Of a stretch of DNA of 64,000 nt, positions 11,149 through 21,499 are shown one piece after another. The DNA is from Umbelopsis ramanniana AG. Its lineage: Eukaryota > Mucoromycota > Umbelopsidomycetes > Umbelopsidales > Umbelopsidaceae. Where the stretch lies: the NCBI RefSeq assembly GCF_025399195.1, contig NW_026252113.1:226532-290531 (forward strand). Direction: 5' to 3'. Positions within the stretch are counted from its first letter, which is position 1; each line of letters begins with the position of its first letter. The translations under genes were made by a program, and so were the position numbers. Under the pieces are notes generated by a model. It did not search any database, had not been told where the DNA came from, and worked only from the letters and a program-made list of their open reading frames with translations.

Positions 11149-13043
11149 ATGACTGCTTGGATTGACAAGCTCAACGAAAAGGTTGCGGCCTCAAGGTTCG
11201 GCCGTTATTTCCAATTGGAAGGATCTGGTCATAAGCGAGAACGTAAAGGAACTCGTTTCAGCACTGAAATCCGTGCTGGTCTGACAACGTAGGTATTCAC
11301 TTACCATGATCCAATGACCCAAAGTTCAATATATTCATGATATATATATGTCCATTTTGCTGTTCGATGTAGTTTCTTTGCCATGGTAAGTTGGGCTTCA
11401 CCTCCTTTGGTTGGTTCATAGCCTGTGCTAACCCCACCCACCTTCAACAGGCCTACATTATCTCAGTCAATGCCAGCATTATCAGTGACAGTGGTGGTAC
11501 TTGTGTTTGCGTAGGAACTGCTGATGATCCTACTTGTGATGCCAACACCGATTATATGAACTGCGTGTACAACATCAAGCTTGACCTTATCACTGGTACT
11601 ACCGCAGCCTCCATCATCGCCACCTTTTTGATGGGTGTGTTTGCTAACCTTCCCCTCGGATTGGCCCCTGGTATGGGCTTGAACGCTTATTTCACCTACA
11701 CTGTGGTTGGTTATCACGGTTCTGGCAAGATCTCTTACGAAACTGCACTGGCTGCTGTCTTCATTGAAGGTCTTATCTTCTTCGTTTTGTCCATCCTTGG
11801 TATCCGTCAATGGCTCGCCCGTATCATCCCCATGAGCATCAAGATTGCTATGGGCTGTGGTATTGGTCTTTACCTTTGCTTCATTGGTCTTCAAAGCTCG
11901 GCTGGTATTGGTTTGGTCACTTTGGACACCGCTACTTTGGTCAGTTTGGGTGCTTGTCCCGATGCCGCTAAGGATGCCAATGGTTCCTGCTTGTGGGGCC
12001 ATATGACCAACGGCACCACCTACATGGGTCTCTTGGGTTTGATGATCATGGCTGTGTTGTTGCTCTACAGAGCTCGTGGTGCCATTTTGATTGGTATTGT
12101 CTTCATTGCCATCACTTCATGGCCCCGTGTCAATGCCGTTACCTACTTCCCTTACACCGATGCTGGTGACCAAATGTTCAACTACTTCAAGCAAGTCGTT
12201 ACTTTCCGCCCTATGCAAAACACCCTGGCCCAATTCAACTTTGACTTGTCCACCAGTGAGGTTTGGATTGCCTTGATCACTTTCTTGTATGTCGATATCA
12301 TGGATACCACCGGTACCTTGTACTCTATGGCTCGCTATGGTGGTTTCACCGATGCTTCCGGTGACTTTGAACACTCTACCTGGGCTTTCATGAGTGATGC
12401 TCTTTCCATCACCATTGGTTCTTGCTTCGGTACCTCCCCTTGCACTGCCTTCATTGAATCCGGTGCTGGTATTGCTGAGGGTGGTAAGACGGGTATCACT
12501 GCTTTGACCATTTGCTTTGGTTTCTTTGTTTCCCTGTTCTTTGCCCCTATCTTTGCCTCTTTCCCTCCATGGGCCACTGGACCTGCTCTTATCTTGGTCG
12601 GCTCCATGATGTTGTCCAGTGTGGGTAACATCAACTGGAACTACCCTGGTGATTCCATTCCTGCTTTCTTGACTTTGACCGTCATGCCTTTCACCTACTC
12701 CATTGCCTATGGTGTTATTGCTGGTGTTATCTCCTACATCATCATCAACGGTTTCGTTTGGATCGTTGACAAGATCACCTTTGGTAGAATCACACCTGAT
12801 TACAGCCAACGTGAGCAATGGTGGGTGGGTACCATGGATAAGCCCATCACGCCTACCTGGATCCGCTTTGTCATTGCCAAGGCTCGTGGTCAGCCCTTCG
12901 ATTTGAACAACGACAGCTTTGATGCCAAGACCGCTGCTGATCATCCTGAAGAAGTTCCCTCCTCTTACACCAACGAGAAGGGTTCTTTGGAAGACAGCCC
13001 CGTGGCCATTCCTTTGGAAGAGACTGCCAGCCATCACCAATAA
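11149..13043 (+). CDS. azgA: AzgA-type purine (adenine/guanine/hypoxanthine) permease
   Basis: Exons 11149-11288, 11373-11385 and 11451-13043 give about 581 residues, typical for AzgA. The junctions yield IRAGLTTFFAMAYIISVNA, the classic first membrane segment of this family. Other markers are FANLPLGLAPGMGLNAYFTY, the DIMDTTGTLYSMARYGGF region and GTSPCTAFIESGAGIAEGGK, which correspond to substrate-binding segments. About 12-14 hydrophobic helices are visible, with a polar C-terminal tail. The loop GGTCVCVGTADDPTC matches the Cys-rich loop of AzgA proteins. It acts at the plasma membrane as a proton-coupled purine importer in characterised relatives. The middle exon is only 13 nt. Codon use is strongly C-ended (GGT, ATC, AAG), suggesting high expression. 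Confidence 0.93.
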
Positions 13044-13503
13044 GTCAGTCAGTAAAAGACAACTTTTGACATGACCTCCACATCCTCTTTATCTCTTTCA
13101 TTTTCGTTTTTTTTTGAAAAACCTCACCCAGAAAAAAAAATAAGGGGGAATTTCTTTTCTTCCATACACCCCATGCTTTTTCCACTATCATAAACAATAA
13201 TTTCTTTTTTTTTATTATTATTTTTTCCATAATACAAAAAAATCCATGAACCTTTCCAGGTTCCTTAACGATCTTCCAAATGTATACACTGCTGTGCTTC
13301 AATGTTTGCTGAGCTTCATTTGAAACCTTGCCAAGCATAAGGTGAGGCACGCTGTCAAAACATTGATTGAAACGGGGGCTTTTATCAACGGTCAAGTAGG
13401 AACATGTTTAATACCGCAGACCATGTCAAAAAAAAAACAGTAATAAAATAATGCTACATGGATGTATACTAGGCCCAATAAAATAAAAAGGGAGAAAAAA
13501 AAT
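13044..13503. other. convergent 3' region
   Basis: It lies between the permease stop and the stop of the mucin gene. It is rich in A and T homopolymers and probably made of the two 3' UTRs. No gene seen. Confidence 0.5.
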
Positions 13504-15786
13504 CTACCACTGATTGGAAGGCTCTTGCATCATGGGAGCAGAGATGCTTTGAGCAATCATACGACCTTGTTCACGGTTCTGTTCATATTGACGCTGCTTT
13601 TTTCGTCGGTACGCTCTGACCACCGCCACGGTGAGACCAGCATAAAGGACGGTGGAAGCACCTACAGCGATGCCAACCACCGCGCCCTTGGACAGACCAG
13701 GGGAGCCAGCGCTGGTAGGTCCAGTATTCACGCCTTGATTATTGGGATCAATCACCGGTGAAGAGGTGCTGGAGGTGACAGCATAGTTTTGCTGCACAGG
13801 GTAGGTGGTATCGATCAGCTTGGCCAGCTGTCCATTGGAGGGGGAAAACAACGCACTGTTGGGGGATCGGATTTGGTCTTGCAGGTTGCTCACTGACTCG
13901 GAGGGAATGCTCAACGTGACAATCACACCGCTGGTACTGTCGTCTCGCTTGGTCAATGAGGTTCCACTGCTTGTGATCGACACAACAATGATATCGTCCA
14001 CAGAACAATTGATGGCCGACACTACAAACAACGGCAACGCTTGGACAAACTCAGCCGTCAAGAGGGGATCTGCTACCATTTGAGGATAGGACAGGTAATC
14101 GAACTTGAGGTTGGCCGGTGTGTTGGTCGCTGCGAAGAGAGAGGGAGGATGATATGAATAAAAAGTGTAAAATGGACGGGCTGGTCTGACTGAATCACTT
14201 ACGTGGAATAATGGCATCAACATTGGGAGCAATGAACTGAGGCAACGAGCTTGAATCGGCGGGGCTACTTGTTTGCGTGGCGCTAGGGTCCACACTAAAA
14301 ATGGCGCTGACGGCTACGTTGGTGGAATGCGTTGCCGTTCCAGTGGTAGTAGTGGCCACACTAAATTGACTCAACCAGGTCATGGTCTGGTAATGGTAAG
14401 TCGATGTCGGTGTGAACGCCGACGAACTAGTGGAGCTAGTAGTAGTACTATCAGTCGTGGTGGTAGTTGCTGTGGTGGTCGGAGTCTCCGTAGTGGTGGT
14501 TGAAGTCTCAGTACTGGTAGTTGAAGTCTCTGTACTAGTGGCTGACGTCTCAGTACTGGTGGTTGAAGTCTCCGTACTAGTGGCTGACGTCTCAGTACCG
14601 GTGGTTGAAGTCTCCGTACTGGAAGTCGAGGTGCTCGTACTGCTACTATCAGTTTTGGTGCTGGATGCGGCTGTACTGTTTTTACTTGTACTTCCAGTAG
14701 CCGTGGTATCGGATAGCGTTTTGTTAGCTGTGCCAGTGGCAGTAGCATCGGATAACGTAGTGGAAGACGTACTGAGCGTACTGTGAAGATGATGTGTGGT
14801 CGTGGCATTGGCCGTAGTAGTACTGATATCAGTAGCATTGGCAGTGGTATGATGACCTGAACTTGTCGGACTGGTGATAGTGGAACTGTGGCTATGATGG
14901 GTAGAGGTAGACGGAGCCGTCACGGTTGAAGTAGCATTATGGTGTCCGGACGAAGTAGACGTGGTCCCGAACAAAGCGCTCAAAAAGTTAACAGTGGTAG
15001 ATGTGGATGTGGCTGTTGACTTTGATGAATCACTGGTGGACGACGAGTGATGATGGCTAGTCGATGTAGACACCACCGAGGAGTCAGTCGACGAATGATG
15101 ATGGCTAGTCGATGTAGGCACCACCGAGGAGTCAGTCGAGGAATGATGGTGACTAGTCGATGTAGGTGCAGAAGAGGAGTCAGACGACGATTTGTGATCG
15201 GTCGTCGTTTGAGGAGGAGCGAATAATTTACTCAATAAATCAACCGTGGTAGTGGTGGTGGTGGTGGTGGTGGACTTTTCATGGTGGGTCGAAGTAGGCT
15301 TTGACGAGTGATGAGACGACGAAGATGACTTGTGCTTGGTTGTGGTCGTTGTAGGAGCCGGGCCCAACAAATCACTCAACAAACCACCAGCATGAGTTGA
15401 TGTTGTGTGGTGTGTGGAAGTCTCTTTGGATGAAACGTGGTGTGTAGATGTCTTGGTCGAGTGATGAAGCGTAGTCGACTTCTTAGAAGTGGTCGACTTG
15501 GCATGATGACTCGTGGTGGTGGTTTTCTTATGCTTTGAGGTGGTTTTGGTAGAGCTACCGAACAGGGCACCCAACAAATCGAAATCAGTGGTGGTGGTGG
15601 TAGACTGGCATTTAAAAAATTTAAAATTAGTGCCTGAACAACCAAACGTCGACATGACAAGAACCTGACATTCACCTCATCGTGGGTAGTCAGCGCACGG
15701 TGTTGGACGGGAGCTGCGGCTGAGGCAAAGGCACAGAACGCAGCCAAGAACAGTAAAACGAAGGGCAGGGGCTTCCTCTTCGACAT
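13504..15786 (-). CDS. mucin-like single-pass membrane sensor (Msb2-like)
   Basis: Exons 15786-15676, 15604-14203 and 14129-13504 give about 712 residues. There is an N-terminal signal peptide (LPFVLLFLAAFCAFASAAA), then about 430 residues that are almost all Ser/Thr with His clusters (TSHHHSST) and TETS repeats, then a folded domain (KFDYLSYPQMVADPLL to LAKLIDTTYPVQ). One transmembrane helix (GAVVGIAVGASTVLYAGLTV) and a basic cytosolic tail of about 40 residues follow. Signal peptide, mucin stretch, compact extracellular domain, one helix and short tail is the plan of fungal signalling mucins of the Msb2/Hkr1 type that feed MAPK pathways; the domain before the helix resembles theirs from memory. 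A generic surface mucin is the alternative. Repeat length is likely polymorphic. Confidence 0.6.
14498..14640 (-). repeat. 30-bp coding repeat (TETS units) in the mucin
   Basis: Successive units of about 30 bp encode alternating TETSTTS and TETSATS blocks in frame within the Ser/Thr region. Confidence 0.7.
15052..15195 (-). repeat. 48-bp coding tandem repeat in the mucin
   Basis: Three units of 48 bp (16 codons) encode the SHHHSSTDSSVVPTST block, the first two nearly identical. The period is a multiple of three, so copy-number change keeps frame. Confidence 0.8.
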
Positions 15787-16206
15787 GGCGCACAAAGGGC
15801 TGGAGTAGGCTACCTTTGAATGTGATGGAGCCGAGAGAGAGAGAGAGAAGGAATGGAAGGACGAAGAGGTCTGCAGGCCATTCGTTTCTTTACGAGAACC
15901 ATGTAGCAGCGGATGTACAAATTTACAAGGGAACGCAACCTTTTTTTTTCAGGTATCACAACTTATATTGCAGTGTCCTGGGTACTGGATCACACCGTCA
16001 GTCTCCTGAAATTGAATAGCCGACTCCTTTACTTTTTTATTGGAAGCAGTTGTTTTTATAAAAGATCTTTTGACAAGTACTGGCTGGCTACTTCACCAGG
16101 ACGAGAGAGAAAGAGAAGACACACTATGTATAACAAAAAGAGAAGAAGGTTTCTCTCCCGTTTTCGTCGCTCAATTCTAAACTAACTTTGGAAATCGAGT
16201 CGCTGT
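15787..16206. other. intergenic region
   Basis: It contains the promoter of the mucin gene and the 3' end of the SR-protein gene. A GAGAGA run lies at about 15834-15848. No gene seen. Confidence 0.45.
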
Positions 16207-17891
16207 CTAATCCTTCATTGGGCTAAAAGGTAAAATGATAAAAAGACAGGAAGTAGTTAGATACGTGTTACGGTTGCAAAAGATGGACGCAGCATAGCCT
16301 GGACTCCAAAAAAAAAAAAATTGCTGCTGGTAAAAGCAACGTGTGGATCTTACCTGATATCGCCTTCTTCTTCACGAGGAGCAGGGGATCCAGATCGGCT
16401 ACGGTCAGAGAACGCTTCCTTAGCAGGACTTCGGCTGCGGCTAGCACTGCGGTCACGACGAGAAGAGCTTCTCTTTCCATTACGGTCCTCGCTATCACGT
16501 TCAGGGGAGGCTGAACGATCACGGGAAGGAGAGCGACGGCGTTCATCGTCACGGTCACGGCGAGACGAGCGACGAGGAGATCTGGAGCGGGAACGAGATG
16601 GGGAGCGACGACGGCTGCGACGAGGAGGAGATCGACTGTCAGAGCGGCTACGTGATCGACGGTTAGAGCGACGGTCCTTATCAGCCTAGAGTGAGTACAC
16701 GTGCATAACGTTAACAATGGAAATTTAGAATAAATGGTTTAGATTGAGCGGTAAAAAAGAGATCTAGCCATACCTCACGGAGAGTGACTTCGTGTCCGTT
16801 CAATTCTTGACCATCCAATCGTTCAAGAGCAGCCTTCATGTCTGAGCGAGAGCGGAACTCAACAACACTGAATGGGCCATAAAGAAAAAGGTTAGACTAT
16901 TTTTCACGGGTAAATGCAAGAGGTGTTCATAAAGTCAGGAAAATTTTGTATGCTAACCCTTCACCATCTCGGTCCTTGAGAATATCAGCAAAAGAGACTT
17001 CTCCAGCCTTGCGCATAAAGTCCTTGAGATCCTGGAAACAGAGCAAGCCCACAATTAAAAAAGTAGGGAAGCCAGAGAGGTAAGAGACCAGTCAGTCATC
17101 AAGTCCTTCATCAAATTGCAAAGCGGGGGAAAGAGAAAGGAAAATGGGAAGAAAGACAACAGCCCCACCAGAAGAGAGAGAGAAACGCAAGTGCAAGTCA
17201 TTTTTTCCTGTTGCCCAGCCAATTTTCTCGCTCAAAGAAACAAATAATGAAAACACCTCGGAAAAGCCGTATCCCAGGGAGAGAGAAATCACCCACGTAT
17301 TCAACTCGGGAGGGGTCATTTTTTTTTCCATTGGGCCATTCCAAGAGGAAGACAAAAGGGATAGAGAAAGGGAAAGGGAAAGAAGCGTCTAAGCGGCGGC
17401 GACGGAGTCAAGGAAGGAGGGAAGAGTTACCTGCCAGCTGGTCCCGGGAGCAATGCCGTTAACAATAAGGCGGTGTTGAGAGCGACTACAAAAAAAAAGC
17501 CGGAAATCAAATGATTAGTGACATGAAGGGCGACATGGCAACCCCGGCATGGGCCCAATTCTTACTCATCACGACGACCGCCGCGACCACCTCGTTCCTC
17601 ACGGCGTCGGTTACCGCGGGCAATTTCAACAATGAGTCTATAAAATAAGCATGAGACGTTGAGCGAGACTACATGACACGGGGGTGGGGGAATTTACCTT
17701 TCACCAAGGAATTCCTTGCCGTGAAAGTCATAGACGACATCTTCAGCATCTCTGTTGTCTCTGAATTCAACGAATCCAAATCCATTCTTCAAGTTGATTT
17801 CACGAATGTCGCCATATCCTCTGAAAAGCTTTTCGATGTCGCGATCTCTGCAATCACGGGCGAGACGTCCAAGATAAACTCTGGTAGACAT
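16207..17891 (-). CDS. SR-family splicing factor with two RRMs and an RS tail
   Basis: Exons 17891-17698, 17637-17566, 17485-17431, 17031-16958, 16867-16774, 16685-16354 and a last 16-nt exon 16222-16207 give about 278 residues. RRM1 has RNP2 (RVYLGRL) and RNP1 (NGFGFVEF). A Gly/Arg linker (GNRRREERGGRGGR) follows, then RRM2 (HRLIVNGIAP to GVVEFRSRSDMKAALERL), a pseudo-RRM type lacking aromatic RNP residues. An RS domain (SRSRSPRRSSRR and similar) closes the protein. This is the layout of SRSF4/5/6-type proteins and fission yeast Srp2, which bind exonic enhancers and recruit the spliceosome in the nucleus. If the last intron is retained, translation stops three codons on at 16350. The third intron (17430-17032, 399 nt) is far longer than all others. 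Confidence 0.9.
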
Positions 17892-18203
17892 ATTGTTTTT
17901 TTTAAAGGTTCAATGGGGAAGAGAAAGAAACAAGTAGCCACACTCAGCTAAACCGTGCAACAACACAAAATAATTTTTTCTCGTCTTGGGCTGGGGTTCG
18001 GTCTCAACTTGACTTACAAAAAAATTCGCCCAATCACCTTGAGAGAAAATAACCTTGGTGCCTTCGCTGAGCCAATGAACATGGATGATATAATGATTAT
18101 ACTACAGAAGCTTTTATTGTTTAAAAATGACCTGGGGTATCAGCTTCTTTCTCTATCTATACTACGTCTATTTCATGCATGGGGAAAGAGTCCTGCCCTT
18201 CTT
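17892..18203. other. short intergenic region
   Basis: It contains the promoter and leader of the SR-protein gene and the 3' flank of the next minus-strand frame. Nothing else seen. Confidence 0.4.
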
Positions 18204-18932
18204 TTATGCTGCAGACATAGCTTCGTATGGCGGTGGTAATAAGTCAGTGGATGGCAATGTGGAAAATCCGCCAGCTTCCCCGTCTGGCTCAGCTGTGTAA
18301 ATAGGAAGGTCCCAGTCGATATCAACGTCTGGTACTTGTCGGTGACTAGTCGATTGTATCAACAATGAAGTGGTCCCTGACCTTGCCCGTAGGCCAGATG
18401 ATGGAGATTGGCCGTTTGGATGATGGGGAGTGAAGTTGGTTATCTGCTTGATGGAACGATCAAACATTTGGTTGAGGCCAACCGCCAGTTCCAAAAGGTT
18501 GGAGGTAGAAGGCAAAGTGAAGCGTTTGCGTTGATTTTTGCGTTTGCTATCTTGGTCAGATTGCACACTGTGAGGTCGAAGCACCACCATAATGGAGGAC
18601 AGAGGATTCATCACACTGTATATTGTACGAATATACTTGACTTGAACTTCAATCGTATTCGTTTGGTCATCGACTTCTCGTGAGTTGGAACTGGCTCGTT
18701 GTAATAGAATTTTAATTCTACTGTGTTTGCAACAATACGATACAATATCCGTAAGACTGCCTACAAATGCAAAGGCGCTATTGTTGTTCAAGGATAGTCC
18801 AATTTGGGACAGTGCGGGCGGCTGTACCATTTGTGTGGCGGATGTAAGGTATCCCCAATACATTTTAGAAGATAACATGGAAAGAAAGTAACGAGAAGAG
18901 AAGGGTATTAATAAAGAGAAATATAGGTGCAC
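18204..18932 (-). CDS. hypothetical protein with C-terminal PPxY motif
   Basis: An intron-free frame of 242 codons, family not recognised. The first ATG gives a hydrophobic N terminus (MHLYFSLLIPF); later ATGs at 18878 and 18863 (MYWGYLTSAT) are equally possible. The middle holds a basic stretch (SKRKNQRKRF) and a Leu-rich segment. The C terminus ends LLPPPYEAMSAA, a PPxY motif that in other proteins binds WW domains of Rsp5/Nedd4 ubiquitin ligases, preceded by an acidic DVDIDWDLP segment. Frame length and composition favour a real gene. Confidence 0.55.
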   Translation of the reverse strand: MHLYFSLLIPFSSRYFLSMLSSKMYWGYLTSATQMVQPPALSQIGLSLNNNSAFAFVGSLTDIVSYCCKHSRIKILLQRASSNSREVDDQTNTIEVQVKYIRTIYSVMNPLSSIMVVLRPHSVQSDQDSKRKNQRKRFTLPSTSNLLELAVGLNQMFDRSIKQITNFTPHHPNGQSPSSGLRARSGTTSLLIQSTSHRQVPDVDIDWDLPIYTAEPDGEAGGFSTLPSTDLLPPPYEAMSAA

Positions 18933-20239
18933 TCCGTTAAAGAGAGCGATTGGTTATTCGGGTTTCAGATCAATCTGAAAGGCGCAACATTCAACCGGTT
19001 ATTCCGCTGGGTGAGATGACAGAGCCGCCTCCAAAATTAGCCCTCCTACAATCGTCGTTTCCGAACCAAACCTGGAAAAATGATGAGGAGCCTTGTTTGT
19101 TCCAAAGGAAAATAGAGCGGCATCGATGTAGGCATGCACTGCTGCTGTTACCACAGACATCCTTCCCCATGTCGCCTGCAATATGTCAACGTCTCATCTA
19201 TCTCGACCTTCAGGCAAGTACATGATGTATCTTAACATAGAAACACCTTCATAACAGATATGTAAGGGGGCTGCAGCTTTGGGAAAGTCCCTTGTGGCCA
19301 AGTAAATGTTTTTTTTGCTCGTGTAATTTCTTCAGTTTCCATTCACTTTGATTTAACATTGGCCAGTCAGATGAACCGTAAAGTAATCATCTTAAATAAA
19401 ATAAAATATACTATCTTCTAATACACCTCCCTGTAATTTAAAGTGAAAGCCACATGTTTCTTCCTCTCTCCTTCATTATCAATAATCTGATTATGAAACC
19501 CGGGGATTGTCTAGACATCACCAAATTAAGTGTATCGTTTATGATTTTGGTCACTTTCTATTCCCATGGCATTTTGTACTATCAGAATGATCTAGAATGG
19601 GTTTGAATTAAACACTGTCGTGAAGTCAATCAATGGAGAGTGGAAATGGCCGCTCATTTATAAAATGATCAGAACGAGCCCTGTTCATCTCATTGAAGTC
19701 GAAGCCTTTTAAATGCTTTGAAAGTTAACATAGGAGCTGCCTTTTAACTCTTTCATTTTTGTCAAGTGACAGAGTTTATATCCTTAAGCTTTATGGAAAC
19801 CTCGCCTGTACTGTATAGTATATAAAGTCTTGTATACTCCCTTGATAGCCACAATAATCGCCTATGTGCATTTATCCAGAAATTTAAGAAGGCATGCAAA
19901 CGAAAATCAACTCCTTATCAGTAAACAAGGTATTTATTTTTGTCTAACTGACTTTTCACCTACTTAGCATTTAGATTTTCGAATAATACTTCCAAGCTCT
20001 TTCTTTCACTGCACTTTAATTTGTACAAGACAAATTGGTATGTCTTGCAGGCTTAATTGAGCCTCATTACTCTATGATTGATTAAAGCTAAGACTGTCCT
20101 ACTAACAATGTCGCAAAAGAGCCTTCTGCTGAGGATCCAGTAGGTCACAGCTTGGCACTGACGTAGGTTGAGCCCATTGACATGATGAGAGGAGTTTGAA
20201 AAATATGATGTAATAGGTGGTGGAAACTCAGAGGAAAGG
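18933..20239. other. 1.3 kb intergenic region
   Basis: AT-rich, with no credible coding frame and no repeat recognised. The right end is the promoter of the CsbD-like gene. Confidence 0.45.
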
Positions 20240-20246
20240 TATAAAT
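20240..20246 (+). promoter_or_regulatory. TATA box of the CsbD-like gene
   Basis: TATAAAT, about 50 bp upstream of the ATG at 20292. A strong TATA fits an inducible stress gene. Confidence 0.5.
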
Positions 20247-20291
20247 GTGAATGGTTTCCCTTCAGACTGCTAGTCATTTATTACACCCAAA

Positions 20292-20690
20292 ATGGCTTCA
20301 ATCGATCATTTACACCCCTCAAACGCTATGAACTCTGAAGAAATTCAGGTTCCCCAGGAGAACACCGCTGAACTGAAAGACCCCAATGATCCTATGTTCA
20401 AGACACCTGAAAAGCGACCCGTTATGGAGTCCGACAACTCATCCTTTGGTCCTATTAACCCTGCCTTGGAGAACATTGACGCTGAACCTAGCAATCTTCC
20501 ACCCCAACCAAACTACTGGAGAGGTCAGATGAATGAAATCAAAGGTACTGTGCAACAGGTGGTAGGCAATATCAAGCAAGATGGAAACTTGACCAGTAAA
20601 GGTGAACAAGCCAAGATTGAGGGACAACAGGAGAAGGCAGCTGCTCGAGCTGTAGAGGATGAAAAGGTCGAGCGAAGAGAGAATAACTAG
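20292..20690 (+). CDS. CsbD-like small hydrophilic stress protein
   Basis: A single exon of 132 codons. The C-terminal half holds the CsbD-like signature: MNEIKGTVQQVVGNIKQDG, then SKGEQAKIEGQQEKAAAR. The N-terminal 70 residues are polar and Pro/Asn/Glu-rich with a FKTPEKRP segment and no fold I recognise. CsbD-like proteins are general stress proteins in bacteria, and fungi have related short proteins; the molecular role is unknown. No signal peptide or membrane segment is visible. Confidence 0.78.
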   Translation: MASIDHLHPSNAMNSEEIQVPQENTAELKDPNDPMFKTPEKRPVMESDNSSFGPINPALENIDAEPSNLPPQPNYWRGQMNEIKGTVQQVVGNIKQDGNLTSKGEQAKIEGQQEKAAARAVEDEKVERRENN

Positions 20691-20968
20691 GTCGCTACTA
20701 TACCCAGGCTATTATGATAGTGAACTTTTTGATGTATATACATAAATTGAATACCTTAAACGCAGCATAACAACCATGGTGATGTTGTAGACTGTAGGAG
20801 TGAAACTTTGGTTAGGTGTCCGAGGTGAAACCAGCATGGGGAGATCTCCTCAGCTTGGGATTTTCCCCGAAGTGTTTTTTTTTCATGCAAAAGTAAAACA
20901 CCTACCTAGTCAAATCACCTTCCAGTTTTCTCTGTGAACTTCTCTACCTTGAACATTTTCTTTTAACT

Positions 20969-21333
20969 ATGCCTCATCATCCATCCGATCAACACTCCCA
21001 CTCCAAGAACCCTTTCAAGCAAACACACGTGAGTAAAGCTTTGTGATGAAAGAACGTTTGTCGACGTTCTGCTCATAGCAGTGTTTGTATTTTTGCACAG
21101 GGTTCCATGGCACAAGGTAGCAAAGATACCGAGGAGCCGCAAATCAGCTGGGTAAGTGGTGTTCAATGCATGATGGAAGGTAGTTTTCAAACTCATTTAT
21201 GACGGCTCTCTAGTCCCAAATCGATGCTATGGAAGAAAAAGCTCGCAAAGAGAAAGAACAAGACGAGCCTATCCTAGCTGCCAATGCTCGAAGAATGTCT
21301 GATGCCATTAGGGAACGTCAAAAGTCTCTTTAA
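20969..21333 (+). CDS. small hydrophilic hypothetical protein (76 aa)
   Basis: Three exons, 20969-21028, 21101-21151 and 21214-21333, all joined in phase 0 by good GTGAGT/GTAAGT donors and CACAG/CTCTAG acceptors, give 76 residues. The N terminus is His/Ser-rich (MPHHPSDQHSHSKNP) and the C-terminal half is a charged helix (MEEKARKEKEQDEP) ending MSDAIRERQKSL. I do not recognise the family. Consistent splicing and phase make it a credible gene despite its size. Confidence 0.6.
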
Positions 21334-21499
21334 ATGAAAGAAGTGATTGCTTTTTGTAATAGCCATGATGTGTGGCGCGACTCAAATAAAAAAAAAAAAT
21401 TTGTACAAACTTGGTGAGCAAAGCCGTCTGCTGCAACTGAAACGTGTGTACCACCTCTTTTCGTTTCTTTTCTATCCTCCTTGGTTGTTTTTTTTTCTA

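Noticed and set aside
12117-13040. A 307-codon open frame antisense to the AzgA permease.
   Set aside because: It is a codon-bias shadow: the permease uses mostly G/C-ending codons so stops are rare on the opposite strand. Its composition (Gly, Thr, Asp rich, no fold) fits a shadow.
14412-14786. Val-rich plus-strand frame resembling transmembrane repeats.
   Set aside because: Antisense of the Ser/Thr mucin repeats.
16321-16689. Arg/Ser-rich plus-strand frame.
   Set aside because: Antisense shadow of the RS domain of the SR protein; RS codons also read as Arg/Leu/Ser on the other strand.
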